The notes beneath the pieces were generated by a model that worked only from the letters and a program-made list of their open reading frames with translations, was not told the origin of the DNA and searched no databases. The position numbers and the translations under genes are program-made. A stretch of 64,000 nt of DNA from Gari tellinella (lineage: Eukaryota; Mollusca; Bivalvia; Cardiida; Psammobiidae), in assembly GCA_922989275.2 (NCBI GenBank), contig OV277858.1, positions 16,677,727 to 16,741,726 on the forward strand, given 5' to 3'. This document shows, piece after piece, positions 1 to 10,234 of this stretch (positions are counted from its first letter, which is position 1; each line of letters opens with the position of its first letter).

Positions 1-1030
1 TGAGCGAAGTACCGGTATGTGTAAGTATTGTATTATGCAGTATAAACATTAGTCCTAACACTACGACACGCAAAGCTCAATAATTATGGCGACCAGCGTA
101 AATCACCACGCGTCTACGGTAAGGTATTTTTCTTCGGGTCTACATTGTTTGAATATGACAATTATATTCCCACCAGCTACATTGTTTTAAAGATATTTCC
201 TCATTCCATTGATGGGGTTCCCCCATCCATAGGCGTGCAAAAGTATGCAGCATAAGCTGGCGGCAGGTACACCAATCTCACTTTACCTGGTGAGGCTCTA
301 GAGGCTTTTCCGGGTTATTTCTAACCAAACTATCAAATATAAAGGTCGGGTCTCACATGAGACGCTTCAATGGTTATTTGCTACCTGCATGTGCACAAGA
401 CCCATCCTGTTTGCAAGGAAACTGTCTGGCAAGGCGTTATGACCGAAAGGTCGTCAGGAAATGTCTTAGAATGACGAGTATACTTGTCAGTAGGGTTGCA
501 CGTGATAATATGGCTTTTTCCATGATCAGATATGGTTCTACGCGATTAGGGGTGGTGAGAGTTGGAGAGGCTTTTTCACGTAGAATACAGACCTTCATTT
601 TCCTTCATAAAGTATGGACAATGGGTCATAAGTATAAGTATACACAAGAAGAACATGAATTTACAGTGTGACCTAGCATGGCTAAGTCAGAGATAAATAT
701 TTGGCATATTGTTTAAGTTTGGTTACGAACATTGTAGAGTCAGACCCTCAGCTTAGAAGGCTCGTTTATGGTATGTGTCTACTATGTTCTACTTGCGGTT
801 ATGAACCGACAGCATATTGGAGGTACAAGTGGTGTGAGATGTCTACGTACAGTCAAGGCTCCCTCTCTGTACAACGGGCCTCCCAAGAATGATTCCCTCA
901 TCACAACAACGCTTGTCACTGTTCATGAAACAAGACAAAATATGTTCAACATTTCACGTCTGCAAAACCGTTTGCTGTTTTTCTCAAAGTCACATAAATG
1001 GCATTTGGACAGAGAAAACAAGAATGTGAC
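1..1030. other. Unassigned non-coding DNA
   Basis: No gene or repeat family could be named here. The longest open frame (357-671 plus, 104 codons) has no recognisable motif and no codon pattern that sets it apart from chance, so it is not called as a gene. Confidence 0.4.
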
Positions 1031-1100
1031 AAACAGTTTTAATCCAGATCAGAGACCGCGTTACGCTGCGTCTGATCTTGATTCAAGCTGTTTGCGATGT
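1031..1100. repeat. Palindromic hairpin repeat, family P, copy 1
   Basis: Inverted repeat with arms beginning ACAAACAGTTT and ending AAGCTGTTTG, around a GC-rich core (GCGTTACGCTGCGTCTGATC). The same architecture recurs at 9920-9985, 41217-41290 and 52026-52105. In the 9.9-kb copy the hairpin lies in the middle of a TTAA-flanked piggyBac-like MITE. This copy has no visible TTAA ends, so it is probably a remnant. Confidence 0.7.
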
Positions 1101-1200
1101 AAACCAGTTGCCCTCCCTATAACAACTCACACCGAACAATACTCATACTATTTATCTCCACTTAGGTGTTCATGTAGAGGGAGCACTGTATTATTAAATA
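1095..1200 (-). repeat. Diverged copy of dispersed repeat C
   Basis: The segment (CCCTCCCTATAAC, then a GGAGCACTGTA-type end) aligns with the interval 58985-59080 and, inverted, with 4660-4735. It has lost most of the length of the other two copies. No terminal inverted repeats or coding capacity are visible in the family. Confidence 0.5.
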
Positions 1201-1479
1201 TTATTAAATGAAATGCATTTTCCAAAAGATGGATGTTTCTATATAAACTTTTATTTATCATTTGATTCTTTCAAATCTCTATTTTAAAAGAGAGCGTTGT
1301 CTTGAATGCATTGGAACAAAGCCATGTACATTGTACAAAGGTTAATAGATTACTCGTGGACAAACCGTGCTACAAGCATATTCAGGTTTTCATACTTGTA
1401 TGTATGGTCATTGCACGTCTAAATATAGTATACATATATCGGCTCTATATGACCCTTCAGCGTCGCAGTGCGTTAAAAC

Positions 1480-1700
1480 CCAGCACACTCAAGCAAACAA
1501 AGGTAATAGTAGCAGTAGCGGTTATAGTCGTATAAGTAGCAGCAATAGGGGTTATACAGCAGCGACAGTATCGGAAGTAGTAGTAGTATCAGCAGTAACA
1601 ACAATTGCAGAAGTAATAGCAGCAGCAGAAGTAGTAGCAGCAGCACAAACAGCAAAAACAGCAGTAGTAGTAGAAGAAACAGCAGCAGCAGTAACGGCAA
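1480..1700. repeat. Imperfect trinucleotide microsatellite (AGC/AGT/AAC)
   Basis: Purine-rich triplets of the GTA, GCA and AAC types run for about 220 bases. They create a spurious alanine/valine-rich frame on the plus strand and a leucine-rich frame on the minus strand. The array ends directly at the Ginger1-like terminus beginning near 1701. Confidence 0.85.
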
Positions 1701-1871
1701 TTAAGCTGAAAAGGTGGGGGTCATTTCTCTATGTGGGTCATTCCTCTGCGTGAGGGGGGTCATTCTACTACAAGTCGACGGGGTCCTTATTTTACGGACT
1801 GGGGTCATTTCTCTACGTAGTATAAGGACCCCGGGTCATTTTGTACGGGTGGGTCATTCTACTGCGTTACA
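1701..1871. mobile_element. Ginger1-like transposon, solitary right terminus
   Basis: Short GGGGTCATT-type repeats run up to the end GCGTTACA, which is followed directly by CCGG (1872-1875). The same end and the same CCGG flank close the complete element at 30873-34098. No matching left end precedes it; the trinucleotide repeat begins instead. This therefore looks like a truncated copy or one with a deleted left half. Family assignment rests on the ACA end, the CCGG flank and similarity to the complete copy. Confidence 0.6.
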
Positions 1872-1879
1872 CCGGCGGC

Positions 1880-2206
1880 AGTTACTAAATTGGACACAAA
1901 TTTAGTTTTAGCCCAAGACAGCATTCTTAAATATTGTATTGATGGCAGTTTAATAAGTGACATGAGTGCCAACGCCAAATCATGATGTCGCGGATTAACA
2001 CAAATCACATACACGCAAAATAAAACATTCAGCATTTAATCTTGCAATTAGTAAAGCAAGCCACCTGAATTTAACGACAACAAAATAATGTTTGCAGCCA
2101 GGGTAAACGATCCCATTGTTAGTTCGCCTGTTCGTAGAACATCAAAGCTAATGTCATACCCCGGCGCGAGTGTGAGCGTGAATGAGCATGCGTGAGCGTG
2201 AGAGTG
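1880..2206. other. Unassigned spacer
   Basis: I see no gene. A short GTGAGCGTGA-type degenerate simple repeat lies at about 2165-2205, just before the tandem array. Confidence 0.4.
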
Positions 2207-3912
2207 GCCATGGTTAAAGTTTTTTGGACAGGTTGTTTTAAAGCTAAAAAGTTGTGCTAGGGTGCTGAAATATAGTATGGGGGGGTTATTATCGGTCGAA
2301 CATTGATGTTATGAAGTTAAAATTTTATAAAATGTCAATATTTGACATGTTTTGGATTTGGTGTTGTTTTCCAAACACCAGGTTAAGATTGTTTGGAAGG
2401 GTTGTCTTAAAGTTTAATTCTTGTGTAAGGGGGATTGATGTTCTGCTGTTGAAATCTAAAAATAATTTTGTTTATTGTCAATATTTGACATGTTTTGGAC
2501 TTATGGTTTTCGACTACAAAACACCAGGTTATATTTTTTGAACGGGTTGTGTTAAGCTAAATGCTTGTTTTAGGGGGCTGCACTTGTGTATGAAGGTTTA
2601 TTTGGGGTCAAACATTGATGTTGTGCAGTTGAAATCTAAACATAACTTTATTTTTTGTCACAATTTGACATGTTTTGAACATGGGTTTTTGCTACGCAAT
2701 ACCAGGTTAAAGTTTTTTGGACGGGTTGTTTTGAAGTTTAATACTTATGTTAAGGTGTTGAAATTGTGTATGGTGATTTTTAGTGGTCACACATTGATGT
2801 TATGAAGTTAAAATTTTATAAAATGTCAATATTTGACATGTTTTGGATTCGGTGTTGTTTACCAAACACCAGGTTAAGAATGTTTGGAAGGGTTGTTTTA
2901 AAGTTTAATTCTTGTGTAAGGGGGATTGATGTTCTGCTGTTGAAATCTAAAAATAATTTTGTTTATTGTCAATATTTGACATGTTTTGGACTTATGGTTT
3001 TCGACTACAAAACACCAGGTTATATTTTTTGAACGGGTTGTGTTAAGCTAAATGCTTGTTTTAGGGGGCTGCACTTGTGTATGAAGGTTTATTTTGGGTC
3101 AAACATTGATGTTGTGCAGTTGAAATCTAAACATAACTTTATTTTTTGTCACAATTTGACATGTTTTGAACATGGGTTTTTGCTACGCAATACCAGGTTA
3201 AAGTTTTTTGGACGGGTTGTTTTGAAGTTTAATACTTATGTTAAGGTGTTGAAATTGTGTATGGTGATTTTTAGTGGTCACACATTGATGTTATGAAGTT
3301 AAAATTTTATAAAATGTCAATATTTGACATGTTTTGGATTCGGTGTTGTTTACCAAACACCAGGTTAAGAATGTTTGGAAGGGTTGTTTTAAAGTTTAAT
3401 TCTTGTGTAAGGGGGATTGATGTTCTGCTGTTGAAATCTAAAAATAATTTTGTTTATTGTCAATATTTGACATGTTTTCGACTTATGGTTTTCGACTACA
3501 AAACACCAGGTTAAAGTTTTTTGAACGGGTTGTTTCAAAGCTAAATGCTTGTTTTAGGGGGCTGCGCTGCACTTGTGTATGAAGGTTTATTTGGGGTCAA
3601 ACATTGATGTTGTGCAGTTGAAATCTAAACATAACTTTATTTTTTGTCACAATTTGACATGTTTTGAACATAGGTTTTTGCTACGCAATACTAGGTTAAA
3701 GTTTTTTGGACGGGTTGTTTTGAAGTTTAATACTTATGTTAAGGTGTTGAAATTGTGTATGGTGATTTTTAGTGGTCACACATTGATGTTATGAAGTTAA
3801 AATTTAAAAATGATTTTAATATTTTTTCAACTTTTGACACATTTTGGAATTAGTTGTTTTTGCTACAAATCACCAGGTTAAAGTGTGGACGGCTTGTTTT
3901 AAAGTTTAATAT
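2207..3912. repeat. Tandem repeat array, 491-bp period
   Basis: Three near-identical units start at equivalent points 2311, 2802 and 3293, a spacing of exactly 491 bp, with partial units on both sides. Each unit is itself a dimer of two diverged halves sharing TTTGACATGTTTTG and CACCAGGTTAAAGTTTTTTG. Copies differ by only a few substitutions and one small insertion near 3565. The repeated 73-76-codon frames that appear in it are by-products of the repetition and are not treated as genes. Confidence 0.95.
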
Positions 3913-4189
3913 AAATAGACTAATACTCCCCATTCATTTAATAATATTTATAAACTTTAGATACAATATGTTTTTAGACTTAAACTTAAACAGGCGAGCA
4001 TCTAGTGGCTTTGACACCCATGTCTGGTTTCAACTCCAGACCGTGTTGCGACATTACAGGGTGTCCCAACATTTCGTGTGTTTGTAGTATGTTACTCCAC
4101 ACGATTGAATTTACATTTCAAACTCCTTGGTGTGCAGTAGTATGTACGATGTCTATACGTTTACACAGTGACGCGTATCCGACGAACTA

Positions 4190-4475
4190 TGAATATAATA
4201 AAGGCTTTTATATGATATGTAAGGAAAAGAGGTCGAGATATATTTATATAGTTATCTGCATGGTCTGTCATATTGTTCCTGTTTTTATTATTCCTAATGT
4301 GACTGTTTGGTAATTTATATTTTTAGCTAATTTTTTTTTAAATGGTTTCTAACCAATTATATATGTTATTCAAACAATATTGTATATGATTGCGCTCCCA
4401 GAATAGGTGTTTTATCGTTTCTACTTGCATATTGCACTGTTCGCATGTATTACGTTATTTGATATTATTTCACAC
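4190..4475 (-). pseudogene. Tx1/L1-like LINE ORF2, C-terminal zinc-knuckle fragment
   Basis: The minus strand reads CEQCNMQVETIKHLFW, which is the C-terminal Cys-His motif (CxxC...ETxxHLF) of L1/Tx1-type non-LTR retrotransposon ORF2 proteins. A degenerate tail follows with in-frame stops. It lies downstream, in minus-strand order, of the endonuclease, RT and post-RT blocks at 8035-5640, so it is probably the end of the same decayed element. Repeat C (4476-4745) and other DNA separate it from the rest. Confidence 0.6.
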
Positions 4476-4745
4476 CTACATCTATTAAACCAATCGACAA
4501 CCCCTATTTCTATCACGTGACGGTACAAGAGAACCCTATATTGTACCGGAATTTAAAAAAGCTTTCCTATATCCAAAAAATCTATATTTTTTCATATTGG
4601 ACTGGACAAATCTTCCGACACTCTGTTAAGAGTAACTTCCCTTGGTATTTCACCTTTTTCTGCTACATTGCTCCATCTCTACAACGATACCCAATTGGAG
4701 ACACATAGTGTGTGTTGCTCGGAGTGAGACGTTATAGGGAGGGAA
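4476..4745 (+). repeat. Dispersed repeat C, copy 2
   Basis: About 270 bp beginning TTTCACACCTACATCTATTAA and ending near GAGACGTTATAGGGAGG. It matches, in inverted orientation and with high identity, the copy at 58975-59300; a third diverged piece is at 1095-1200. The copies differ by a 40-bp insertion or duplication around the ATTGGACTGGACAA stretch. It contains CACGTGACGG near one end. No terminal inverted repeats, poly-A tail or transposase is seen, so the class is unknown. Confidence 0.8.
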
Positions 4746-4755
4746 GAATAAGAAT

Positions 4756-5360
4756 TGGCGTACATTTGCAATATCTAATTTAATGACGTAACGATAACAA
4801 AGTACTGTAGACGTTTTGGCGCGTTAACGTTGAAACGTCAATAACAGTAAAGAACGGTTTCGACGTTAAGTTTTTTCCCAAGTTATGAATATAATTTTTG
4901 TTTATCCGAGTGTATGTTTTAAAAAAGCATATTGATAATGTATGCTTATTGGACTGAAATTCTAAACATTAGTAATTTTTATAACGATAACAAACAAAAG
5001 AAAAAATATAAAAATGCTTTTGAGGAATAAATGTAGGTGTTTCTTCGCTATTAAAGGGAGGTAATTCATACAATTCGTTATAAAACGGCCCTTTGTTAGA
5101 CTGTTACACCTTTAATGTGTTTAAAAAATGTATATTGATGGAGTAAATGAATAAAAATGAGATCTAGAACAGACAATTATGCAAAATGATACGTGTAGAC
5201 GGTTATAGAAATATTAAATAGATATACTGGTTGTAAGGGGAGGGCCGATGTAGGGAAGGAAATCAGTAATTTGTTTTTGGAATGTCAAGGTCAAAGGCTA
5301 GGCTCGAATGAATAGGAAAAAATGCATGTGGTTTCTTTTGTCATTTTATAATTTTATGGT
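4756..5360. other. Unassigned AT-rich spacer
   Basis: No gene, known repeat or palindrome is recognised between repeat C and the MITE at 5369. Confidence 0.4.
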
Positions 5361-5368
5361 GTGAAATA

Positions 5369-5485
5369 AAGAGGTAATTTAACAGTGTTGAGAACACAGC
5401 AGTCATAATCCATATTGGATTATGACTGCTGTGTACTCGTCCAATAGAATTCAGTATTGTACTCAACACTGTTAAATAACCTCTT
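5369..5485. mobile_element. Palindromic MITE, 117 bp
   Basis: Left arm AAGAGGTAATTTAACAGTG is mirrored by right arm CACTGTTAAATAACCTCTT. A second, perfect inner palindrome is built on CAGTCATAATCC and GGATTATGACTG. Two nested palindromes in 117 bp, with no coding capacity, fit a non-autonomous foldback-type DNA element. No convincing target-site duplication is visible. Confidence 0.75.
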
Positions 5486-5639
5486 GTTATATTCCATAAA
5501 TGGTGTGTTTGTTGGGTTACCACTATTCATGAATTTGTACTGGAAGTTTATGAATGTATTGTCATTTGTTGAGGTTTATATGTTTTTGTAGGCATTTATC
5601 CCATTAATTTATGTATTGGCTAAGTTCTGTTCCCAATTT

Positions 5640-6290
5640 TTGTGTGGTTTTGGCTTGTCAAATTTGAGTTCTTACCTGAATATTGAGTAAGCATTTATGT
5701 GATTGTTTAGTTTTAGCAGCTTTTGCAGTAGGGTTTCATTTGGTTGTATTGCATCATTCATATGTTTTAATTTATTTCTACATTGTTTTGGTATACAGGA
5801 CTTTAATTGATTATAAAAGAAAATCTCATTTTCAGTTTGATTGTATAATTCGTTTAGGGTTTCATACTTATAAAATTATGTTTTGTTTTATAGACATATA
5901 TGTCACTAATTTCTAATTTGTTTAATTCCTGTTTTGAACCACTGCTTTCTAAATATAGTTTTGTTTAGGATAAATAAATGTTTGTTGTTCCTTTAAATTT
6001 TGTGCTAATTTTTGTAATATTTATGTCATCCTTTATTTGTATCCATGAAATCATAATTTCTTTTAGAAAAGTACTTCATTCGAACATTCTGTTCTGTTTC
6101 ATTTAGTTCATTTTCGAAAATAAGTTTCCCGCCATATTTGTTTAAAAATTTAGCATATTGCTGTTCCCAGCGACCGTTATTATGTTCCTCTATAATTCTT
6201 TCTACCGAATTACATTTTAATGCGTTGATAAAAAGGTTAATATCTATCATTTTCAATCCTCTATTCATATTATCTAGTTTTATTGTGTGC
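5640..6290 (-). pseudogene. Tx1/L1-like LINE ORF2, region after the RT domain
   Basis: The minus-strand frame 6268-6026 contains GLKMIDINLFINALK, which matches the GGLKMxDIxxFIxxLK block found after the reverse transcriptase domain in L1/Tx1-type ORF2 proteins. Downstream, in another frame at about 5880-5640, come ETLNELYNQ and IPKQCRNKLKHM, corresponding to the next conserved linker region. Frameshifts and stops separate the pieces, so it is not functional. It belongs with 6745-8035 (endonuclease and RT) and 4190-4475 (C-terminus), giving one minus-strand LINE of about 4 kb broken by MITE insertions. Confidence 0.7.
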
Positions 6291-6483
6291 CTGCTTATTT
6301 TGTCGGGTTAACTTTGCTAATGTTTGTCTTACGTGTTGTTTTCTATTTAGTGTGTAGATGATGGAATGGGATTTTGCGTGTGTGTGTGTGTGTTTGTTAT
6401 GGTACGACTGTATGTGTGTTCTGCTTGAGAGATGGATGTATTGTTTGTGTAGCGTTTCCTGCTTGAGTCGTTTGTATTTATTA

Positions 6484-6744
6484 TTGTTCATTATTGAGAC
6501 GTTATATACGTTTTTCGGTATTCTTTGTCTATATGCCGTAGGTTTCGAATCGTGTTAGAATTAAGAAATAACAAATTTTATTTCTAACGCGATTTTTATT
6601 ATAAAAATACTATTTATGTATTACACGTATGGGGCAAATGGAACAGGGGATGGAAACGCCGCGCGTGCAGTTCATTATTGCGACGTTATATACGTTTCTC
6701 GGTATTCTTTGTCTATATGTCGTTGGTTTCCAGTCGTGTTAGAA
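6484..6744. mobile_element. MITE B, one full unit plus a partial unit
   Basis: The full unit (6582-6744, 163 bp) starts TTCTAACGCGA and ends TCGTGTTAGAA, giving ~11-bp inverted termini. The 3' half of a second unit lies to its left (6484-6560), joined by a linker AATTAAGAAATAACAAATTT. The same head-to-tail dimer with the same linker type occurs at 36107-36443. The element interrupts the Tx1-like LINE and so inserted after it. Confidence 0.8.
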
Positions 6745-8035
6745 TAGATCACTAATTATTCTTATAATTTCGCCTGTATTTCTTCCTCTTATGAAAACCT
6801 GTTTGTCAATTATGTTTTTCGAAAATTTCTTCATTCTGTTAGCTATGGATTTTGTTACTATTTTATAGTCTATGTGTAATAGACATATAGGTCGCCAGTT
6901 TGTTAACAGGGACACATCTTTATCGGGTTTGGTGAGGAGCGTTTTAGAGTTCCGTTAGATTTTTATCTTTAAAGGAGTAATAAATTAACATAACGTAGTA
7001 TTTTTTGATGACTCTCCACAATATTTCATACAATTCTACAAATATACCGTCTGATCCTAGACGGTTTTTTTTTAGTTTTTTTCATTTTTGTCAGAGCTTG
7101 TGCGCACTCGTATTCGGTTTAAAATCCTTCGCATATTTTCTTGTCGTGGTCGCTCAGTTGTTTCATGTTTTTTTTGTAAACGTCTACCGATGATGTGTCA
7201 GGTTTTTTTTTTGTAAGGAGTAGAGTAAAAATGTGTTTGTGTCGCTCTTAATTTCTCGTTTGCTTTTTAACTGAGAAATAATTTAAAATTCAGCTTTTTT
7301 CTCTAAAGTAGCAAAGTATTTTTTTAGTTTTTTTTAATCAATTCTATCTCGATGGCTTTTGCTCTAATTATAATTCCTTTTAGTTTGTTTTCTATTACCT
7401 TATCTAATTCTAAATCTAATTGTGTTTTAATTTAAGTTTTTGGACTTCTAGTTTTATGGTGTTTCTTGTATTCGCAATTGCATTTTCCGCATTTAATATT
7501 TCATTTTGTAGTTTGTTTTCATATTCTGTTTCTTTTTTTTCTTTTTTGCACTTGTATATTTAATTATTTCGTTTCTGATTGTCCCTTTGATAAGCTTCCA
7601 TAGTGTGTTCCGACTCGCTTTTTTATTTATGTCTGCTATATCATCTATGCTTCTTTCGATTTGGTTTTGGCATTCTGTTTCTAAATTAATGAAATTGTTT
7701 AGTTTACAGGTTCAAGGTACTCTATCGACATTTGACAGATTTGCATATATATTTATTAGGGAATGGTCAGTGTTGTAGCCATGTTTTATATTTACCTTTT
7801 GAACGAGTGTTTCTGTTTCAATTCTTTTGTGTACGCTTTCATTTATGACCATATTGAAGTCTCCTCTATTGATAAAGGTTTTTTCATTGTTGTTGTTAAG
7901 GTAGTATTCAAGGTTTTCAAATATTTAAGTATCGTCCGAATTTGGGCCATAAATATTTATGAGTGTAATTGTTTTGTCATTAAAGTCCCATTGTGTTTTC
8001 AGACCTTTTTTTAATGTCCGAAATACAATAATGGT
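6745..8035 (-). pseudogene. Tx1/L1-like LINE ORF2: endonuclease and reverse transcriptase remnants
   Basis: Reading the minus strand from about 8000 downward gives TLINIYGPNSDD and then FINRGDFNMVINE (apurinic-type endonuclease blocks; GDFN retained). Next comes the helical linker with NTLWKLIKGTIR. At about 7150-7000 comes the pre-RT segment LSDHDKKICEG...ECAQALTKM, and at about 6930-6750 LLTNWRPICLLHIDYKIV...ANRMKKFSKNIIDKQ, the RT block normally reading NWRPISLLNxDYKI. Several frameshifts and stops lie between the blocks, and the RT palm with its YxDD motif is not found before the MITE junction at 6744. The element is dead. Confidence 0.75.
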
Positions 8036-8254
8036 TAATAATAATGCATGGACACTCTGATGGGCTAAACTGATCCATGACATGTTGAAGACAGACCTAA
8101 ATCACCAAAAGGGCGATTTAAAAACCATAACAAACCAAAAGTAAAACGTCTGACATAAATATTACCACACGGATTAGTGTCACGTGGAACAGCTGGGATC
8201 AATATCACAGGGGTGCAACGAACTACGATATTGCTATAAAATGAGTCACATTTC

Positions 8255-9390
8255 GTCACAACGGTGTTTCAGGCCTTTTCGCTCTCTTACACTAAGAGTT
8301 TTTATTGAATCTTCACCAAACTTGCATTAAATATTCTTTTATATAAAATCTATGTACAGTTTAATTTCTACTTAAATCGAATAAGGCATGTAAGACATTT
8401 TGCCCTTTTTGTATTAAAAATTGACTGTTTCAGCACTTTTTTTGCACTCTAACACAACCAGTTTTTATCGGATATTTATCAAACTTGCTCAAAATGTTTA
8501 TTGACATCTAGGTCCATATTGATTACTACTAAAATCGTATGTGGAATGTCTGAGTTTTTTGCCCCATAAGTATTCAAATGACAGTTTCCGCACTTTTTGC
8601 CCTCTAACATAATACTTTTTATTTGATATTCACAAAACTTGCTGATACGACGTATTGTTTATTAATATAAAATCAAGGTTTAGTTTAAATACCTCTAAAG
8701 TCGCTTAAGGTATATCTGAGTTATTGCCTGTTTATGAATGAAAAATGACTGTTTCAGTCATTTTTGCACTCTAACACACAAAGTTTTTATCGGATATTCA
8801 CCAAAATAGCTGAAAATGTTTATTTATATAAAATTTAGGTCTAGTTTGATTATTACTAAAATCGCATGTGGCATATTTGAGTTTTTTTCCCTTGATGTAT
8901 TAAAATGACTGTTTTTAGCCTTTTTAGAATACTGCTAAACTTGCATGTGACATGTCTGATTTTTTGCCATTTAAGTATTAAAAAATTACTGTTACAGCAT
9001 TTTTTGCTCTCTAACACAAATACATATTTATTGATTTTCACCAAACTTGCTGAAAATGGTAATTTATATAAAATCAAGGTTTGGTTTGAATACTACTAAA
9101 ATCGTAAAAGGTATGTCTGAGTTTTTGCCCTTTTAGTGTCAAAAATAAATGTTTTAGATTTTTTGCTGTCTTACACATACAGTTTTTATGTGATATTATC
9201 CAAACTTGTTGAAAATGTGTATTAATTAAAAATCTAGGTCAATCATGTTAACTACTAAAATCTCACAAGGCATGTTGGAGTTATTGCCCTTGAATGATTA
9301 TAAATTGCATACTACAGGCTTCTCAGCTTTCTGACTCAAACAGTTTTAATTGGATCTTCACCAAATTTGCTGAAAAAAATATTACTTGAC
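8255..9390. repeat. Diverged tandem array, ~155-170-bp units
   Basis: About seven to eight degenerate units recur, each with GACTGTTTCAG, CTCTAACACA, a CACCAAACTTGCTGAAAATG motif and a TATAAAATCTAGGT motif. Equivalent motifs sit near 8313, 8475, 8632, 8802, 9040, 9205 and 9360. Divergence between units is high, so the array is old. No conserved open frame is present. Confidence 0.85.
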
Positions 9391-9414
9391 CTATATTTGA
9401 TACAAATGCACAAT

Positions 9415-9835
9415 GCCAGCAAGGTTGGTGAAGATCCAATAAAAAGTGTTTGTGTTAGAGAGCAGAAAAGGCTGAAACAGTCATTTTTTTAATTATTCAA
9501 GGCCAATAACTCAGACATGCCTCATGCGACTTTGCTAGTTATCAAACTTGAGCTAGATTATACACTAATAAACATTTATAGCAAGTTTGGTGAAGATAAA
9601 AAAAATAACTGGTTGAGTTAGAGAGCGGACAAGGCTGAAACAGTCATCCCCCGTATTGAATTGTACACGGTCACCCCAGTGTATAAATTTGCTAGTTATC
9701 AAACTTGAGCTAGATTCTATACTAATAAACATCTATAGCAAGTTTGGTGAAGATAAAAAAAATAAGTGGTTGAGTTAGAGAGCGGACAAGGCTGAAACAG
9801 TCATCCCCCGTATTGTATTGTAGACGGTCACCCCA
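9415..9835. repeat. Inverted arm of the ~160-bp unit array
   Basis: Three units of the array at 8255-9390 appear here in reverse orientation (GCAAGTTTGGTGAAGAT, then GTTAGAGAGC and GGCTGAAACAGTCAT). The last two units (9531-9680 and 9686-9835) are near-identical direct duplicates with a 155-bp spacing, so they are a recent duplication inside an old array. Confidence 0.85.
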
Positions 9836-9880
9836 AGTGTATAATTTTTTTACACGCTATGACTGTATCTCATGATTTAA

Positions 9881-10084
9881 CCCTGTGCCTACTGGCCGCA
9901 ACTTTACGGAGTTTACAAACAGTTTGACTCTAGAACAGACACCGCGTAACGCGGCGTCTCATCTCGATCCAAACTGTTTGACACTCGTCTTAATGTTTGT
10001 TTAATCAAAACTATGCATAAATCTAAACTAAGCAAATATTGCAGACGTCAATGTCAACGCAGACGTCTTAGCAGCAGACTAAGG
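9881..10084. mobile_element. piggyBac-like MITE with central hairpin
   Basis: A 204-bp element flanked on both sides by TTAA (9877-9880 and 10085-10088). The termini start CCCTGTGCCTAC and end GCAGACTAAGGG, matching the CCCTTnnGCC-type ends of piggyBac-group elements, which duplicate TTAA on insertion. The middle (9920-9985) is the family P hairpin with a CGCGTAACGCGGCGTCT core. It encodes nothing and would depend on a transposase from elsewhere. Confidence 0.8.
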
Positions 10085-10169
10085 GTTAACTTCTTCATGT
10101 CAGGGCTCCAGTTAAGCGGAATAAACTGAACAAATCCAACATTTTCTCACTCATTTCAGCATCGAATGC

Positions 10170-10229
10170 TATGGTGTTACTACTGATTAAACCGTCTCTT
10201 CGAGACAGTTTTAATGAGTATTACACCAT
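10170..10229. repeat. 60-bp palindrome
   Basis: The sequence folds on itself from ATGGTGTTACTACTGATTAAA to TTTTAATGAGTATTACACCAT, around GTCTCTTCGAGAC. It is probably the hairpin core of a small MITE whose outer limits I cannot place. Confidence 0.65.
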
Positions 10230-10234
10230 TGGGT

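Noticed and set aside
1473..1753. Leucine-rich (minus) and Ala/Val-rich (plus) open frames
   Set aside because: Both are read-throughs of the same trinucleotide microsatellite.
2311..3794. Seven repeated 73-76-codon frames that look like a small gene family
   Set aside because: They coincide with the 491-bp satellite period; identity is the same outside and inside the frames, so no coding constraint is shown.
5683..8014. Several plus-strand frames
   Set aside because: They lie antisense to the Tx1-like LINE blocks and have no motifs of their own.
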